DNA of 64,000 nt from Galbibacter pacificus (GCF_029603165.1 NZ_JAQSVC010000001.1:620001-684000); one strand, 5' to 3'. Positions 45,851 through 55,623 are shown, numbered from the stretch's first letter. The notes: generated by a model from the letters alone, not told the origin. Translations and numbers: made by a program.

Positions 45851-46756
45851 ATGAGTAAGTATTATTTAAATTATTTAGACGAGTTAGAATCGGAAGCCAT
45901 ATATGTACTGCGTGAAGTTTGGGCACAGTTTGACAATCCGGTTATTTTATTTTCCGGTGGGAAGGATTCCATTGTAGTAACACATTTGGCAAAAAAGGCC
46001 TTTTATCCGGCAAAAATCCCATTTGCACTGATGCATGTGGATACCGGTCATAATTTTCCTGAAACCATTAAATTTAGGGATGATTTAATAGAGAGTTTGG
46101 GCGTACGTTTAATTGTAGGTTCCGTTCAGGAGTCCATTGATCAAGGGCGCGTTGCCGAGGAAAAAGGTAAAAACGCTACCAGGAATGCACTACAGATTAC
46201 TACATTGCTCGATGCCATTGAGGACAACAAAGTTGATTGTGCAATTGGTGGAGGCCGACGTGATGAAGAAAAAGCAAGGGCAAAAGAGCGTTTCTTTTCA
46301 CATAGGGACGATTTTGGGCAATGGGATCCAAAAAATCAGCGTCCTGAACTTTGGAACCTTTTTAATGGGAAACATTTTGAAGGGGAGCATTTTAGGGCTT
46401 TTCCGATAAGCAATTGGACTGAAATGGATGTTTGGAACTATATAAATCGTGAAAACATACAGATTCCTTCGTTATACTTTGCGCATGAGCGTAAAGTAGT
46501 TTGGAGAAGCAATTCATGGATTCCATATTCAGAATTTTTACAATTGGAAGAAGACGAGGAAGTAGTAACCAAAAAGATCCGTTTTAGGACACTTGGGGAT
46601 ATAACCATTACCGGAGGGATTGAAAGCGAAGCTGATACCGTTTCCAAAATAGCACAGGAGGTTTCGGCAATGCGGCAAACCGAACGTGGAAACCGTTCGG
46701 ATGATAAGCGTTCTGAAACAGCCATGGAGGATAGAAAAAGACAGGGATATTTTTAA
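45851..46756 (+). CDS. cysD: Sulfate adenylyltransferase subunit 2
   Basis: The 301-aa PP-loop ATP pyrophosphatase has FSGGKDSIVVTHLAKKAF (about 34-51), HVDTGHNFPETIKFRD and the C-terminal Arg-rich GRRDEEKARAKERFFS stretch typical of CysD. It forms APS from ATP and sulfate with the CysN GTPase, encoded 21 bp downstream. Its start lies two bases after the cysC stop. Confidence 0.95.
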   Translation: MSKYYLNYLDELESEAIYVLREVWAQFDNPVILFSGGKDSIVVTHLAKKAFYPAKIPFALMHVDTGHNFPETIKFRDDLIESLGVRLIVGSVQESIDQGRVAEEKGKNATRNALQITTLLDAIEDNKVDCAIGGGRRDEEKARAKERFFSHRDDFGQWDPKNQRPELWNLFNGKHFEGEHFRAFPISNWTEMDVWNYINRENIQIPSLYFAHERKVVWRSNSWIPYSEFLQLEEDEEVVTKKIRFRTLGDITITGGIESEADTVSKIAQEVSAMRQTERGNRSDDKRSETAMEDRKRQGYF

Positions 46757-46777
46757 GATTAGATTTAAAGAGAAAAA

Positions 46778-48034
46778 ATGCAGATAGATAACAATCAATT
46801 ATTAAGATTTACCACTGCCGGAAGTGTAGATGATGGGAAAAGCACCTTGATAGGAAGGCTGTTATACGATTCCAAATCTATTTTTGAGGATCAGTTGGAG
46901 GCTATTGAAAACACCAGTAAAAAGAAAGGGCATGAAGGCGTGGACCTAGCGCTCTTTACCGACGGCCTTCGAGATGAAAGGGAGCAAGGAATTACCATTG
47001 ATGTGGCCTATCGTTATTTTACCACTCCGAAACGGAAATTTATTATAGCCGATACACCGGGGCATATTCAATACACCCGAAACATGATTACGGGGGCCTC
47101 CACCGCCAATGCGGCCATTATATTGGTAGATGCACGCCATGGGGTTATTGAACAGACCAAGCGACATGCCTTTATTGCTTCATTGCTTCAAATACCCCAT
47201 ATTATTGTATGCATCAATAAAATGGATTTGGTGGAATTCAAGGAAGAAGCCTATGATAAGATTATTGCTCAATTTGAGGAATTCTCATCAAAATTATTGG
47301 TAAGAGACGTTCGTTTTATTCCAATTAGTGCGCTTTTAGGGGATAATGTAGTAAAGCGTTCCGAAAACATGGAATGGTATCAAGGGGCGCCGTTATTGCA
47401 CACCTTAGAGACGATGCACATTAGTAGTGATATCAATAAGGTAGATGCGCGTTTTCCGGTGCAGACTGTTCTTAGACCTCAAAGTGAAGAGCACAGAGAT
47501 TACAGAGGGTATGCAGGGAGAATATCAAGCGGGATTTTTAGAAAAGGGGATGAGATTACGGTCATGCCTTCCGGGTTTACTTCCAAGATAAAATCGATCG
47601 ACACCTTTGAAGAAGAAGTAAACGAGGCCTATGCCCCTATGTCTGTTTCCATTACTTTGGAAGACGATATTGATATCAGCCGTGGCGATATGATCGTGCG
47701 TACCAAAAACAAACCGGAATCCTCACAGGATCTGGAAGTAATGCTATGTTGGTTGAACAATGAAGCCGCTAAGCCAAGAACCAAATATGTGGTACGCCAT
47801 ACATCCAATGAACAAATGGCCATGGTAAAAGAAATTATCTATAAAATCGACATCAATACCCTTGGAAGGAGTAGTGAAGACAGAGAAATGGAGATGAATG
47901 ATATTTGCAAGGTAAAACTGCGCACAACCAAACCATTACTGTTCGATTCTTATAGGGAAAACCGGATGACGGGAAGTTTGATTTTAATCGACCCAGCAAC
48001 CAATCAAACAGTAGCCGCCGGGATGATCGTTTAA
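46778..48034 (+). CDS. cysN: Sulfate adenylyltransferase subunit 1 (GTPase)
   Basis: The 418-aa GTPase is of the EF-Tu/CysN type with G1 GSVDDGKSTLIGRLL (about 15-29), G3 DTPGHIQYTRNM and G4 NKMD. Two beta-barrel domains follow. GTP hydrolysis drives APS formation by CysD. It lacks a fused APS kinase domain, consistent with the separate cysC. It is the last gene of the operon and is followed by a terminator at 48057. Confidence 0.95.
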   Translation: MQIDNNQLLRFTTAGSVDDGKSTLIGRLLYDSKSIFEDQLEAIENTSKKKGHEGVDLALFTDGLRDEREQGITIDVAYRYFTTPKRKFIIADTPGHIQYTRNMITGASTANAAIILVDARHGVIEQTKRHAFIASLLQIPHIIVCINKMDLVEFKEEAYDKIIAQFEEFSSKLLVRDVRFIPISALLGDNVVKRSENMEWYQGAPLLHTLETMHISSDINKVDARFPVQTVLRPQSEEHRDYRGYAGRISSGIFRKGDEITVMPSGFTSKIKSIDTFEEEVNEAYAPMSVSITLEDDIDISRGDMIVRTKNKPESSQDLEVMLCWLNNEAAKPRTKYVVRHTSNEQMAMVKEIIYKIDINTLGRSSEDREMEMNDICKVKLRTTKPLLFDSYRENRMTGSLILIDPATNQTVAAGMIV

Positions 48035-48056
48035 AATTAAAGAGGTAGAATTAACA

Positions 48057-48088
48057 AGCTGGAGTATGCTATATGTTCCGGCTTTTTT
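48057..48088 (+). terminator. Terminator of the cys operon
   Basis: AGCTGGA (48057-48063) pairs with TCCGGCT (48077-48083), with one wobble, around a 13-base loop. It is followed by six T. Confidence 0.75.
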
Positions 48089-48114
48089 ATTTATGGATTC
48101 TTTGTTTATCTTTA
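48084..48114 (+). promoter_or_regulatory. Possible promoter of the acyl-modification cluster
   Basis: TTTT (48084-48087) and TATCTTTA (48107-48114) are spaced by 19 bp. Each differs from the TTTG/TAnnTTTG consensus by one base. The ATG at 48146 is 31 bp downstream. It overlaps the T-tract of the preceding terminator, so support is moderate. Confidence 0.4.
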
Positions 48115-48145
48115 CTTTCCTAAACAACCTGCATACATTATTAAA

Positions 48146-49852
48146 ATGGCTAAGACCATTATTAAATATACTAATTTGGCCTCTTGGCTTGAAGAGTCAT
48201 TATTGAAGATTGATTCTCGAAGAGTCCTTACCTTTTTAGAGCGCGGAGAAATAGAAAAGGAAAATTTCCTAACTGGGAGACAGCTTCATGAATTTTCTAT
48301 AAAATATGCTAATGCAATCCTTGAGAATTCAAATTTTAAAAAAGATTCGGGCCGTCCAGTTATCCTTGCTATGTCTCCAGGACTGGATTTTGTAATTTCA
48401 TTTTTTGCATGTTTGTATTCCGGAGTTATTTGTGTGCCGGTTCCTGTTTCAAAAAATAGGTTAACGCTAAAGCGTTATGAAAGTATTATTAAGAACTGTG
48501 GAGCCAAAGAGATATTATGTGACCATACCGGCTATCATACCTCGCTATACTTATTGAAGGACAATTTTTGTCAAGTTGATAAATTAATAAATATTCACCA
48601 AGAAGATTTTTTTAAAAAAACATGTAAAAATGATTTAAATGGTTTTGGAAAGAAACTTTCAGACCCTATTTATATTCAATATACCAGTGGTTCTTCAAAG
48701 GACCCTAAGGGAGTAGTCTTGAGTAATTCAAGTGTAATTCACAATGCCACCTTAGCAGGTGGATTATGGGATATGAATTCGAAGACTACGGCCGGAAGTT
48801 GGCTACCGATGTATCATGATATGGGGCTAGGAATGATGTTATTTATAATATTACATACAGGACATTTTGTGTTTATGTCTCCCTTAGCATTTGTACAAAA
48901 GCCTGTTAGATGGCTTAAAATGATTTCACATTATAAAATTTCCTTAAGTGGTGCACCACCATTTGCTTATAATTTATGTATAAATAAAATTTTTGATAGA
49001 GATTTAAGCAGAATGGATCTTTCTTCTTGGAAACGTGCATATTGTGGTGCTGAAACAGTTCCCAAGACTGTTCTTAAGGCTTTTAAAGAAAAGTTTTCAA
49101 AATACAATTTGGATCCCAAATCCGTTTTTGCTTGTTATGGGATGGCAGAGGTTAAATTGTATATAGCAGGTCAGCGTTGTGAAAAAGCGTTAGAAACAGC
49201 TGATTCAGTTGATAATTATGTAGCACCTATATGGCTTTCAGAAGAAACTAAAAGTCAGATTAAAATTGTAGACCCGGTTAAATTAAATATCAAAGATGAA
49301 GGTAACAAAGGAGAGGTATGGGTTCAAACAAAATCAAAGGGGCTAGGATATATTCAGCAATATAAAGAAAATCGAATTGATATAAATGATACTGTATTCA
49401 ATGCTAGTATTTCAGAATTATCTGGCTTATGGCTTAGAACAGGTGATTTGGGGTTAGTTTCTGAAAATCAACTTTATATATTAGGGAGGATTAAAGATAG
49501 TTTAAAAGTGAATGGGATGAATGTTTCTCCAGCTGATTTAGAATGTTATGTAGGAGGGCTTCATCCAAGTTTAAATGAATTTGGAGCTGCTGCATTCAGG
49601 AGCTCAAATAAAATTGAAGGAAGGGCACATTTATTAATAGAATTGCATGCATCAAATGAGAATTCTATTGATTTTTTATCTCTTGAAGATAAAATTAGAA
49701 AGGGTGTGTTAACCAATTTTTCAATTGGGCTGGATGATATCCTAATTCTTAAAAGGGGCACACTGGAACGTACTTCCAGCGGGAAGATCCGACGTCAAAA
49801 AATTAGAGAGCAATATTTAAAAGAAAACTATAGCCAATATATGGTCAACTAA
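48146..49852 (+). CDS. Fatty acyl-AMP ligase (FAAL-type)
   Basis: The 568-aa adenylate-forming enzyme has the core motif YTSGSSKDPKG (Y179-G189) and WLPMYHDMGLG. FAAL-type segments are FVQKPVRWLKMISHYKISLS and GAPPFAYNLCINKIF, as in FadD32 and related ligases. The C-terminal subdomain has GRIKDSLKVNGMNVSP and ends TSSGKIRRQKIREQYL. Such enzymes activate fatty acids as acyl-AMP and load them onto an acyl carrier protein. The ACP is encoded three genes downstream (52151). The gene opens an AT-rich unit whose members are spaced by 10 bp or less or overlap. Confidence 0.85.
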   Translation: MAKTIIKYTNLASWLEESLLKIDSRRVLTFLERGEIEKENFLTGRQLHEFSIKYANAILENSNFKKDSGRPVILAMSPGLDFVISFFACLYSGVICVPVPVSKNRLTLKRYESIIKNCGAKEILCDHTGYHTSLYLLKDNFCQVDKLINIHQEDFFKKTCKNDLNGFGKKLSDPIYIQYTSGSSKDPKGVVLSNSSVIHNATLAGGLWDMNSKTTAGSWLPMYHDMGLGMMLFIILHTGHFVFMSPLAFVQKPVRWLKMISHYKISLSGAPPFAYNLCINKIFDRDLSRMDLSSWKRAYCGAETVPKTVLKAFKEKFSKYNLDPKSVFACYGMAEVKLYIAGQRCEKALETADSVDNYVAPIWLSEETKSQIKIVDPVKLNIKDEGNKGEVWVQTKSKGLGYIQQYKENRIDINDTVFNASISELSGLWLRTGDLGLVSENQLYILGRIKDSLKVNGMNVSPADLECYVGGLHPSLNEFGAAAFRSSNKIEGRAHLLIELHASNENSIDFLSLEDKIRKGVLTNFSIGLDDILILKRGTLERTSSGKIRRQKIREQYLKENYSQYMVN

Positions 49853-49862
49853 GTATTTTAGA

Positions 49863-50993
49863 ATGAATAATAACGCTATTGTATATAAAGAAATTGAGGA
49901 TATTCAATTGGCTAAGGAGGTACTGAGACATCCTAGTTTTGGAGTGATTAGAATGGATCAATACCTGGAAAAACTACAAGAATTAACAAAAGAAGATTTG
50001 GGTTTGCTTATTAGATTTTCCAAAAAATCTTTGATTTTCCAATCAGGAGAATCCCATATAGAGTCCCGCCGTTTAATTGCTCATTTTTTTAGTCATCGGG
50101 AAGTACAGAGATGGAGGGACAGCATTGGAAACATCGTTGAAGATATTATGGCAGACCATACATCAAATGATATTGAGGTATTGTCTGATTTTAGTGACCC
50201 CTTATTTGTCAGTTCAATGATTATGGTAATGGGTATACAAGTGAAAGAAGAGGATTTGTTCTTAGAGCATATAAAAATAGCTAAGGCTATTACGGAACCA
50301 CTTTTATCCAAAAAAAGATTGAGAAGAATTCAAATATCTCTGGAATACTTAATAAATCTCGTCAAGGAATCATTTAAAGAAAAAGACTATGAAGAACAAT
50401 CATTCTTAAGTCATATAAAGAATAAAATTGAAAAGCCATGGGATAAATATGAAGAACTTCATATTCTTGTGGTTAGTTTAATTATAGCAGCTCATACCTT
50501 TAGTGAAACTTTTGTGATAATAATGTCTAAGTTAGCTTCTCCTATGAATGATTTGTGGAGTAAAACAAAAGATTTCGAGTGGTTGAATAAAAGAATAGAT
50601 GCTTTTATCAGGCTATACCCAACTACCCAAAGTATTGGTCGAAGAGTTATTAAGGATTGTAATATATTGAATACCCAATTTCAAAAAAATGAAATAGTAT
50701 ATATAAAGGTTCCTATTGTTAATCGCAATCCGATTTTTACAGACGAAGAAGATATCTTATCCGGAACTGAAGAAATAAAATGTCCTTTTTCACATGTTTC
50801 TTTCGGCGGAGGGATTCATAAATGTCCGGGAGCTTCTTTATCTAGAATGATTTTTATGGAAGCTTTTTCAATATTAGCATCAAAATTTCCTGAATTTGTT
50901 TTAACTAAGCCTTTGAATACAAAAAATGTTTCATTTATGGTATCAATTCCTTCTGATTTACAGGCTCGGTTGAAATTAATGAGTGATATTTAA
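49863..50993 (+). CDS. Atypical cytochrome P450 (first copy)
   Basis: The 376-aa protein has a full heme-binding loop, FGGGIHKCPGASLSR, with ligand C321. The otherwise near-universal ExxR of helix K is replaced: the aligned segment RIDAFIRLYP carries A247-x-x-R250. In helix I the acid-alcohol pair is absent (IIAAHTFSET in place of AGxET or AGxDT). Length and lack of a membrane anchor fit a soluble bacterial class I P450. It could oxidise a carrier-bound acyl chain, given the ligase upstream and ACP downstream, but the changed motifs leave catalysis in doubt. No ferredoxin gene is adjacent. Confidence 0.82.
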   Translation: MNNNAIVYKEIEDIQLAKEVLRHPSFGVIRMDQYLEKLQELTKEDLGLLIRFSKKSLIFQSGESHIESRRLIAHFFSHREVQRWRDSIGNIVEDIMADHTSNDIEVLSDFSDPLFVSSMIMVMGIQVKEEDLFLEHIKIAKAITEPLLSKKRLRRIQISLEYLINLVKESFKEKDYEEQSFLSHIKNKIEKPWDKYEELHILVVSLIIAAHTFSETFVIIMSKLASPMNDLWSKTKDFEWLNKRIDAFIRLYPTTQSIGRRVIKDCNILNTQFQKNEIVYIKVPIVNRNPIFTDEEDILSGTEEIKCPFSHVSFGGGIHKCPGASLSRMIFMEAFSILASKFPEFVLTKPLNTKNVSFMVSIPSDLQARLKLMSDI

Positions 50994-51003
50994 TTTTTTT
51001 ACT

Positions 51004-52143
51004 ATGTCAGAAAATAGAAATGCCAACAAATCACATAAAGCCTTTGTTTATATTAATGATATAAAAACAGCTATGGAGATAAGCATGGATAATCATTTTG
51101 GACCACCCCGGATGAAACAACATTTGCTAGAAATAGATGCTCAAAGTAATCTAGATTTATCAACCCTTATATTAATTGTAGAGAATGCTCTTTTTTTTAT
51201 GTCCGGAGAAAGGCATGCCATATTAAAACAGCGTATACTTAGGATAATTGGTCCTGCTAAAAAAAGAAAATGGGATTATATTATTGAAGAGGCTATTAGT
51301 GAATCCATTTCCAATCTTAGCGCCACTAAACAGATAGATTTAATAGCCGATTTTACCTATCCCATTTACAGAAATGCCACACAAAGATTATTGGGAATTT
51401 CACCAGAGAACCCCCAAATCTTCGAATATTGGGTCCCTAAACTTCAGGAATTGTTAGAACCTTTACTTCCCCTTCGTACTTTAGGGAAAATGGAAGAGGC
51501 TTTTAAATCACTGCTACAGGAGGTTAAAAGAAATAGGAATACCAATACGGATATGAAGAAGAACGAATTTATTCCGCTTATAGACGATTTAATAAAAAAT
51601 CCAATTAAGAATTTTACCGATGATGATTATTATGCTGTGATACTTGTATTGTATGGAGCAAGTTTAAATATATCTCAGACATTAGGGAACATATTATTTC
51701 AATTGTTGAAAGCGCCTGAAGAAATAAAAAAAATGGCAAGTAATCCTAAATGGGTAAACCGAAACCTTGAAAGGCTTATTAAATCGGCAGGCTCAGCGCC
51801 ATATGTTCACAGGGTAAGCAGTGATGATGCTCGGTACGGGGATTATAAAATTAAAAAAAATGACAATGTTCTTTTGGATTTACCACAGATACATACCGGA
51901 GGCTGCCCATTTCAGCAATTGGATTGGGGTGAAGAAAAAATTGGTAGGAACGATCATTTAGCTTTTGGCAGGGGAATCCACTATTGCGTGGGGGCCGGAT
52001 TTGCACGGCACCTTATGGAGCGAGCCATAGTAATGTTGTTTGTTGAATATCCAGATCTAGTTATTGTTGAACAGACCTTGGATATTGTTGAAAACAACCC
52101 TATTGTTGCCTTGAATAGCTTAAAATGTAAATTAAACGAATAA
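51004..52143 (+). CDS. Atypical cytochrome P450 (second copy)
   Basis: The ATG at 51004 gives 379 aa; a GTG at 50983 inside the previous gene adds residues of no clear value. The heme loop FGRGIHYCVGAGFAR with C328 is intact. The helix K motif aligns as R257-x-x-K260 in LERLIKSAG rather than ExxR, and helix I reads YGASLNIS without the usual Thr. Its N-terminal half matches the first P450 in pattern (MSGERHAILKQRIL against QSGESHIESRRLI), so the pair probably arose by an old duplication. The ACP gene begins 7 bp downstream. Confidence 0.82.
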   Translation: MSENRNANKSHKAFVYINDIKTAMEISMDNHFGPPRMKQHLLEIDAQSNLDLSTLILIVENALFFMSGERHAILKQRILRIIGPAKKRKWDYIIEEAISESISNLSATKQIDLIADFTYPIYRNATQRLLGISPENPQIFEYWVPKLQELLEPLLPLRTLGKMEEAFKSLLQEVKRNRNTNTDMKKNEFIPLIDDLIKNPIKNFTDDDYYAVILVLYGASLNISQTLGNILFQLLKAPEEIKKMASNPKWVNRNLERLIKSAGSAPYVHRVSSDDARYGDYKIKKNDNVLLDLPQIHTGGCPFQQLDWGEEKIGRNDHLAFGRGIHYCVGAGFARHLMERAIVMLFVEYPDLVIVEQTLDIVENNPIVALNSLKCKLNE

Positions 52144-52150
52144 TATAAAG

Positions 52151-52396
52151 ATGAATAATTTAAAAGAAAACGATATTATTGAATTTGTAAGGTTAAAGAT
52201 TGTAGAACGAACAGACATTGATATAGATGATATTACCGAAGAGAGTAGTTTGGAAGAAATTGGTCTTGGATCTCTTGATGTAGTTTTAATATCCGGTGAA
52301 ATTGAAGATGAATTTAAGGTTGAGGTCGATCCCATGATGATGTTTGAAAGTAAAACTCTAAAGGAAGTAGCCAGTAGGGTAATAGCATCTAAATGA
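52151..52396 (+). CDS. Acyl carrier protein
   Basis: The 81-aa acidic protein has the phosphopantetheine site at S41 in IGLGSLDVVLISG and the usual four-helix pattern, including DIDIDDITEESSLEEIG before the site. It probably carries the acyl group activated by the ligase at 48146 while the P450s and possibly the carbamoyltransferase act on it. It overlaps the carbamoyltransferase gene by four bases (52393-52396). This dedicated ACP is distinct from the housekeeping AcpP, which is not in the window. Confidence 0.9.
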   Translation: MNNLKENDIIEFVRLKIVERTDIDIDDITEESSLEEIGLGSLDVVLISGEIEDEFKVEVDPMMMFESKTLKEVASRVIASK

Positions 52397-54081
52397 GTTT
52401 AAAACAGTGTCATATTGGGTTGTCCGTCTCGGGCCACGATCCTGCTATTGCAATAATAGATGAGAAAGGGGAAGTAGCCTTTGCAGAGGCTACTGAAAGA
52501 TTTGTCCAGCAAAAAAGGGCTTGGGGTATTTTACCGGATCATCCAGAGCATATAAGAAGTATACTACCTAAGTATATTGATAATAATTCCGAGATTTTTA
52601 TTGCAAAGACATGGTTGAGTTCCAAAAGGGAATTACCATTAAATGTTTCCGGAGGATTTATGTTTGAAGATAATGATATTAAATGGCTATTAGGCCTTCA
52701 ATCTTATTCTTTTAATGAAGCAGGAAATAATATAAGGCATCTATATGGAGATAAGGTTAAAAAGGACGAATGTTTTGATCATCATTTGACCCACGCTGTT
52801 AACGCATCTTATAGTGCCCCCTTTAGTAATGCATTATGTCTGGTGATTGACGGGGAAGGAGAGGTAGGTGCAGCAAGTCTTTATCGATTAGAATCAAGAA
52901 GGTTAAAAAGAATATGGAGGTCATGGGGCCCGGGTAGTTTGGGGAGTTATTATGGCCTATTGACCAAATTATGTGGTTTTGACTGGAGGGTAGGAGAAGA
53001 ATGGAAAGTGATGGGGCTTGCCGCTTACGGGAAGTTTGATATAAGTATCCTAGATAACCTTAAAAAACTAGTGCAGGTAAAAAACGGGAAATTGTTTTTC
53101 CCACCTTCAAAGGAAGTTCTTGATTTACTAGTTGAATTGAGAAAAAGCGGAAGAGAACATAACGAAGATATTATGAAGGCCTCGGATCTTGCTTTTAATG
53201 GACAACTTGCTTATAGTTATTTTCTGGACCAAATATTGAAATCGATACAATTAGAGAGCGATGAGAATTTGATTTTAACTGGTGGTTGCGCATTGAATTC
53301 AGCATATAATGGTACTATAATTAAAAATCATAATTTTAAAAATATCCATGTGCCTAGTGCCCCTGCAGATGACGGAAATGCCGTGGGAGCTGCCTTGTTA
53401 TCATGGATGAAATACAATCAAACAAATAAGATTCCATCGGGAGATGGCTCTCCTTATTTAGGAACCGATATCAGAGATAATTTAACCAAAAAAAAGCGAC
53501 AGGCTATTTTGAAACACCACAGTTTTTCTCGTGTGGAATCATGCATAGCTGATAGTGGATATCAAGTAGCCCAACTTCTCTATCAAGGAAAAATTATAGG
53601 AATCATGCGCGGAAGGGCCGAGTTTGGCCCAAGAGCATTGGGGAATAGGTCTATTCTAGCTGATCCTTCTCGATTAAATTGTAAGGAATATATCAATTCC
53701 AGGGTAAAAGGAAGAGAAGATTACAGGCCTTTTGCCCCGGTAGTTTTTGAAAAGGATATCAAACGATTTTTTGATTATAATTTACCCTCACCTTATATGT
53801 CTTATACATTGCCATGGAAAGAAGATTTTTTGAAAAAGATACCCGGAGTGGTTCATCATGATAATACAGGTAGGTTACAAACTATAAACAAAGAGAGGAA
53901 CCCTTGGCTGTCAAGTGTATTGAATGAGTTTGAAGCCTTGGGAAAGTTACCAGTATTATTAAATACCAGTTTTAATGTAATGGGTAAACCAATCATCCAT
54001 TCTGTTGAAGATGCAATGGCTGTATTAACTACAACTGGCCTTGACGGTTTGTTAATTGACGATCTGCTCATTGTAAAATAA
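52393..54081 (+). CDS. Carbamoyltransferase (NodU/CmcH family)
   Basis: The 562-aa protein has the YrdC/Kae1-like N-terminal part of the family: HIGLSVSGHDPAIAIIDEKG, metal-site histidines in FDHHLTHAVNASY (H131, H134) and GEGEVGAASLYRL. The C-terminal domain has RAEFGPRALGNRSILADPSR and FNVMGKPIIHSVEDAM. Family members transfer a carbamoyl group from carbamoyl phosphate, via carbamoyl-AMP, to a hydroxyl on a sugar or small molecule (NodU on Nod factors, CmcH on cephem). Here the acceptor may be a hydroxyl made by the P450s or a sugar. It is coupled to the ACP gene by a 4-bp overlap. Confidence 0.9.
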   Translation: MSLKQCHIGLSVSGHDPAIAIIDEKGEVAFAEATERFVQQKRAWGILPDHPEHIRSILPKYIDNNSEIFIAKTWLSSKRELPLNVSGGFMFEDNDIKWLLGLQSYSFNEAGNNIRHLYGDKVKKDECFDHHLTHAVNASYSAPFSNALCLVIDGEGEVGAASLYRLESRRLKRIWRSWGPGSLGSYYGLLTKLCGFDWRVGEEWKVMGLAAYGKFDISILDNLKKLVQVKNGKLFFPPSKEVLDLLVELRKSGREHNEDIMKASDLAFNGQLAYSYFLDQILKSIQLESDENLILTGGCALNSAYNGTIIKNHNFKNIHVPSAPADDGNAVGAALLSWMKYNQTNKIPSGDGSPYLGTDIRDNLTKKKRQAILKHHSFSRVESCIADSGYQVAQLLYQGKIIGIMRGRAEFGPRALGNRSILADPSRLNCKEYINSRVKGREDYRPFAPVVFEKDIKRFFDYNLPSPYMSYTLPWKEDFLKKIPGVVHHDNTGRLQTINKERNPWLSSVLNEFEALGKLPVLLNTSFNVMGKPIIHSVEDAMAVLTTTGLDGLLIDDLLIVK

Positions 54082-54087
54082 AAAAGC

Positions 54088-55623
54088 ATGCTGTTTACTT
54101 CGTTGGAATTTGTATTTATTTTTTTTCCATTGACATGGATAATATTTTTCTTCTTATCAAGAAAATATAAATCTTTCTTAGCAGTTTTTTTATTAATTAC
54201 TTCATGGGTATTTTGTTTTCTAACCTCTATCCAAGGACTTGTTATTTTATTATTTTCAGTTATTTTCAATTATATCATAGGGTCCTTTATCAGTAAGAAA
54301 AATGGCAACAATCTCTTAAGATGGACCATTTTTGGAATAGTAGCCAATATTACTGTATTATTCTATTTTAAATATGCCAGTGGGAAATTATCTTTTTTGA
54401 TAGAGAATAGTGATAAAATGTCTGAGAATTATGTGGCATTTGGTATACCACTTGGTTTATCCTTTTACACATTATTTCAAATTTCGTATTTAATAGATCT
54501 ATATAAAAAAAGAAAAGAAAATTTGCCTCTGATTAATTACGCGTTGACAGTATCCATGTTTTCTCAATTACCTGCGGGACCTATCTTAGTATACAAAAAT
54601 GCATACAATAAGTTTAAAGATATTGGGAGGAATGATCTAAATATGGATATGGTGAATAAAGGGGTTTCACTCTTTGTTTTTGGCTTATACAAAAGGGCTC
54701 TATTTGCACAACCAATGAGCCTACTGGTGAATGAAGTGTATGATAAACTCAAATTGGGAAGTGAAATTACAGTTTTAGATTCCTTGATAGCAAGTTGGGG
54801 CTTTTTATTACAATTATATTTTGATTTTTCCGCGTATTCAGATATGGCAATAGGGATAGCTTTGTGTTTTGGCATACAGTTACCAATTAATTTTAATTCA
54901 CCGCTGAAGGCTAAATCTGCAGGTGATTATATTCTAAGGTGGCATATTTCTTTAATAGCTTTTACAAGAGACTATGTGTTTGTACCGGTATCCAATTCAG
55001 TTAGAAAATATTTAAAAGGTTCTTCTGTTAAAAAACAATTGTGGGGTTGGATTTTAGGGACTTTTGCGGCTTATATGGTAATCAATACTTGGCATTCACC
55101 AACGCTGAATTTTTTGCTATATGGAATAATTGTAGGGGTTTTTGTTATAATTAGCCAAATGACAAATTTAAAATTACAAACAGCATTAAAATTAAAATCT
55201 CATAAATTTTTAAAACTGTTATACCCCTATTTAAGTCAACTTATGCTTTTAATTGTGGCTTCTATTATTACTATGTCTTTAAGGGCTGAAAATATGCAAA
55301 TGATTCAAAAGGTCATAAAAGGAATTTTTATATTCCCTATGAGCGCAAGTACGTGGTTTGAATGGAAAAGTGTAAAACTATTTGGATATGGAACATTAGG
55401 CGTTTCTATAATTTTATTTATGAGTATCACATCTCTAATTGCAATATCAGGGCCCAATACTATGGAGATATTTAAAATAATCAGGATTAAAAAAACTGTA
55501 TGGTATACGAAGTATTTTTGGAATCCAACTCTAATATGGGGCATAATTATCGGAGTATTACTTTTTTTATATTTGATTTTAGGAGATAGTTCTAAACAAG
55601 ATTTTATATATGCACGATTCTAA
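54088..55623 (+). CDS. MBOAT family O-acyltransferase (AlgI/DltB type)
   Basis: The 511-aa polytopic inner-membrane protein opens LFTSLEFVFIFFPLTWIIFF, typical of AlgI-type MBOATs. It has the FDFSAYSDMAIGIAL motif, RWHISLIAFTRDYVFVPVS and the catalytic His region NTWHSPTLNFLLYG with H336. These proteins move acyl groups from a carrier across the membrane to an extracytoplasmic acceptor, usually with an SGNH-type partner. The partner gene overlaps it by 14 bp (55610-55623). Alginate O-acetylation (AlgI/AlgJ/AlgX) and D-alanylation (DltB/DltD) are the models. Confidence 0.9.
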   Translation: MLFTSLEFVFIFFPLTWIIFFFLSRKYKSFLAVFLLITSWVFCFLTSIQGLVILLFSVIFNYIIGSFISKKNGNNLLRWTIFGIVANITVLFYFKYASGKLSFLIENSDKMSENYVAFGIPLGLSFYTLFQISYLIDLYKKRKENLPLINYALTVSMFSQLPAGPILVYKNAYNKFKDIGRNDLNMDMVNKGVSLFVFGLYKRALFAQPMSLLVNEVYDKLKLGSEITVLDSLIASWGFLLQLYFDFSAYSDMAIGIALCFGIQLPINFNSPLKAKSAGDYILRWHISLIAFTRDYVFVPVSNSVRKYLKGSSVKKQLWGWILGTFAAYMVINTWHSPTLNFLLYGIIVGVFVIISQMTNLKLQTALKLKSHKFLKLLYPYLSQLMLLIVASIITMSLRAENMQMIQKVIKGIFIFPMSASTWFEWKSVKLFGYGTLGVSIILFMSITSLIAISGPNTMEIFKIIRIKKTVWYTKYFWNPTLIWGIIIGVLLFLYLILGDSSKQDFIYARF

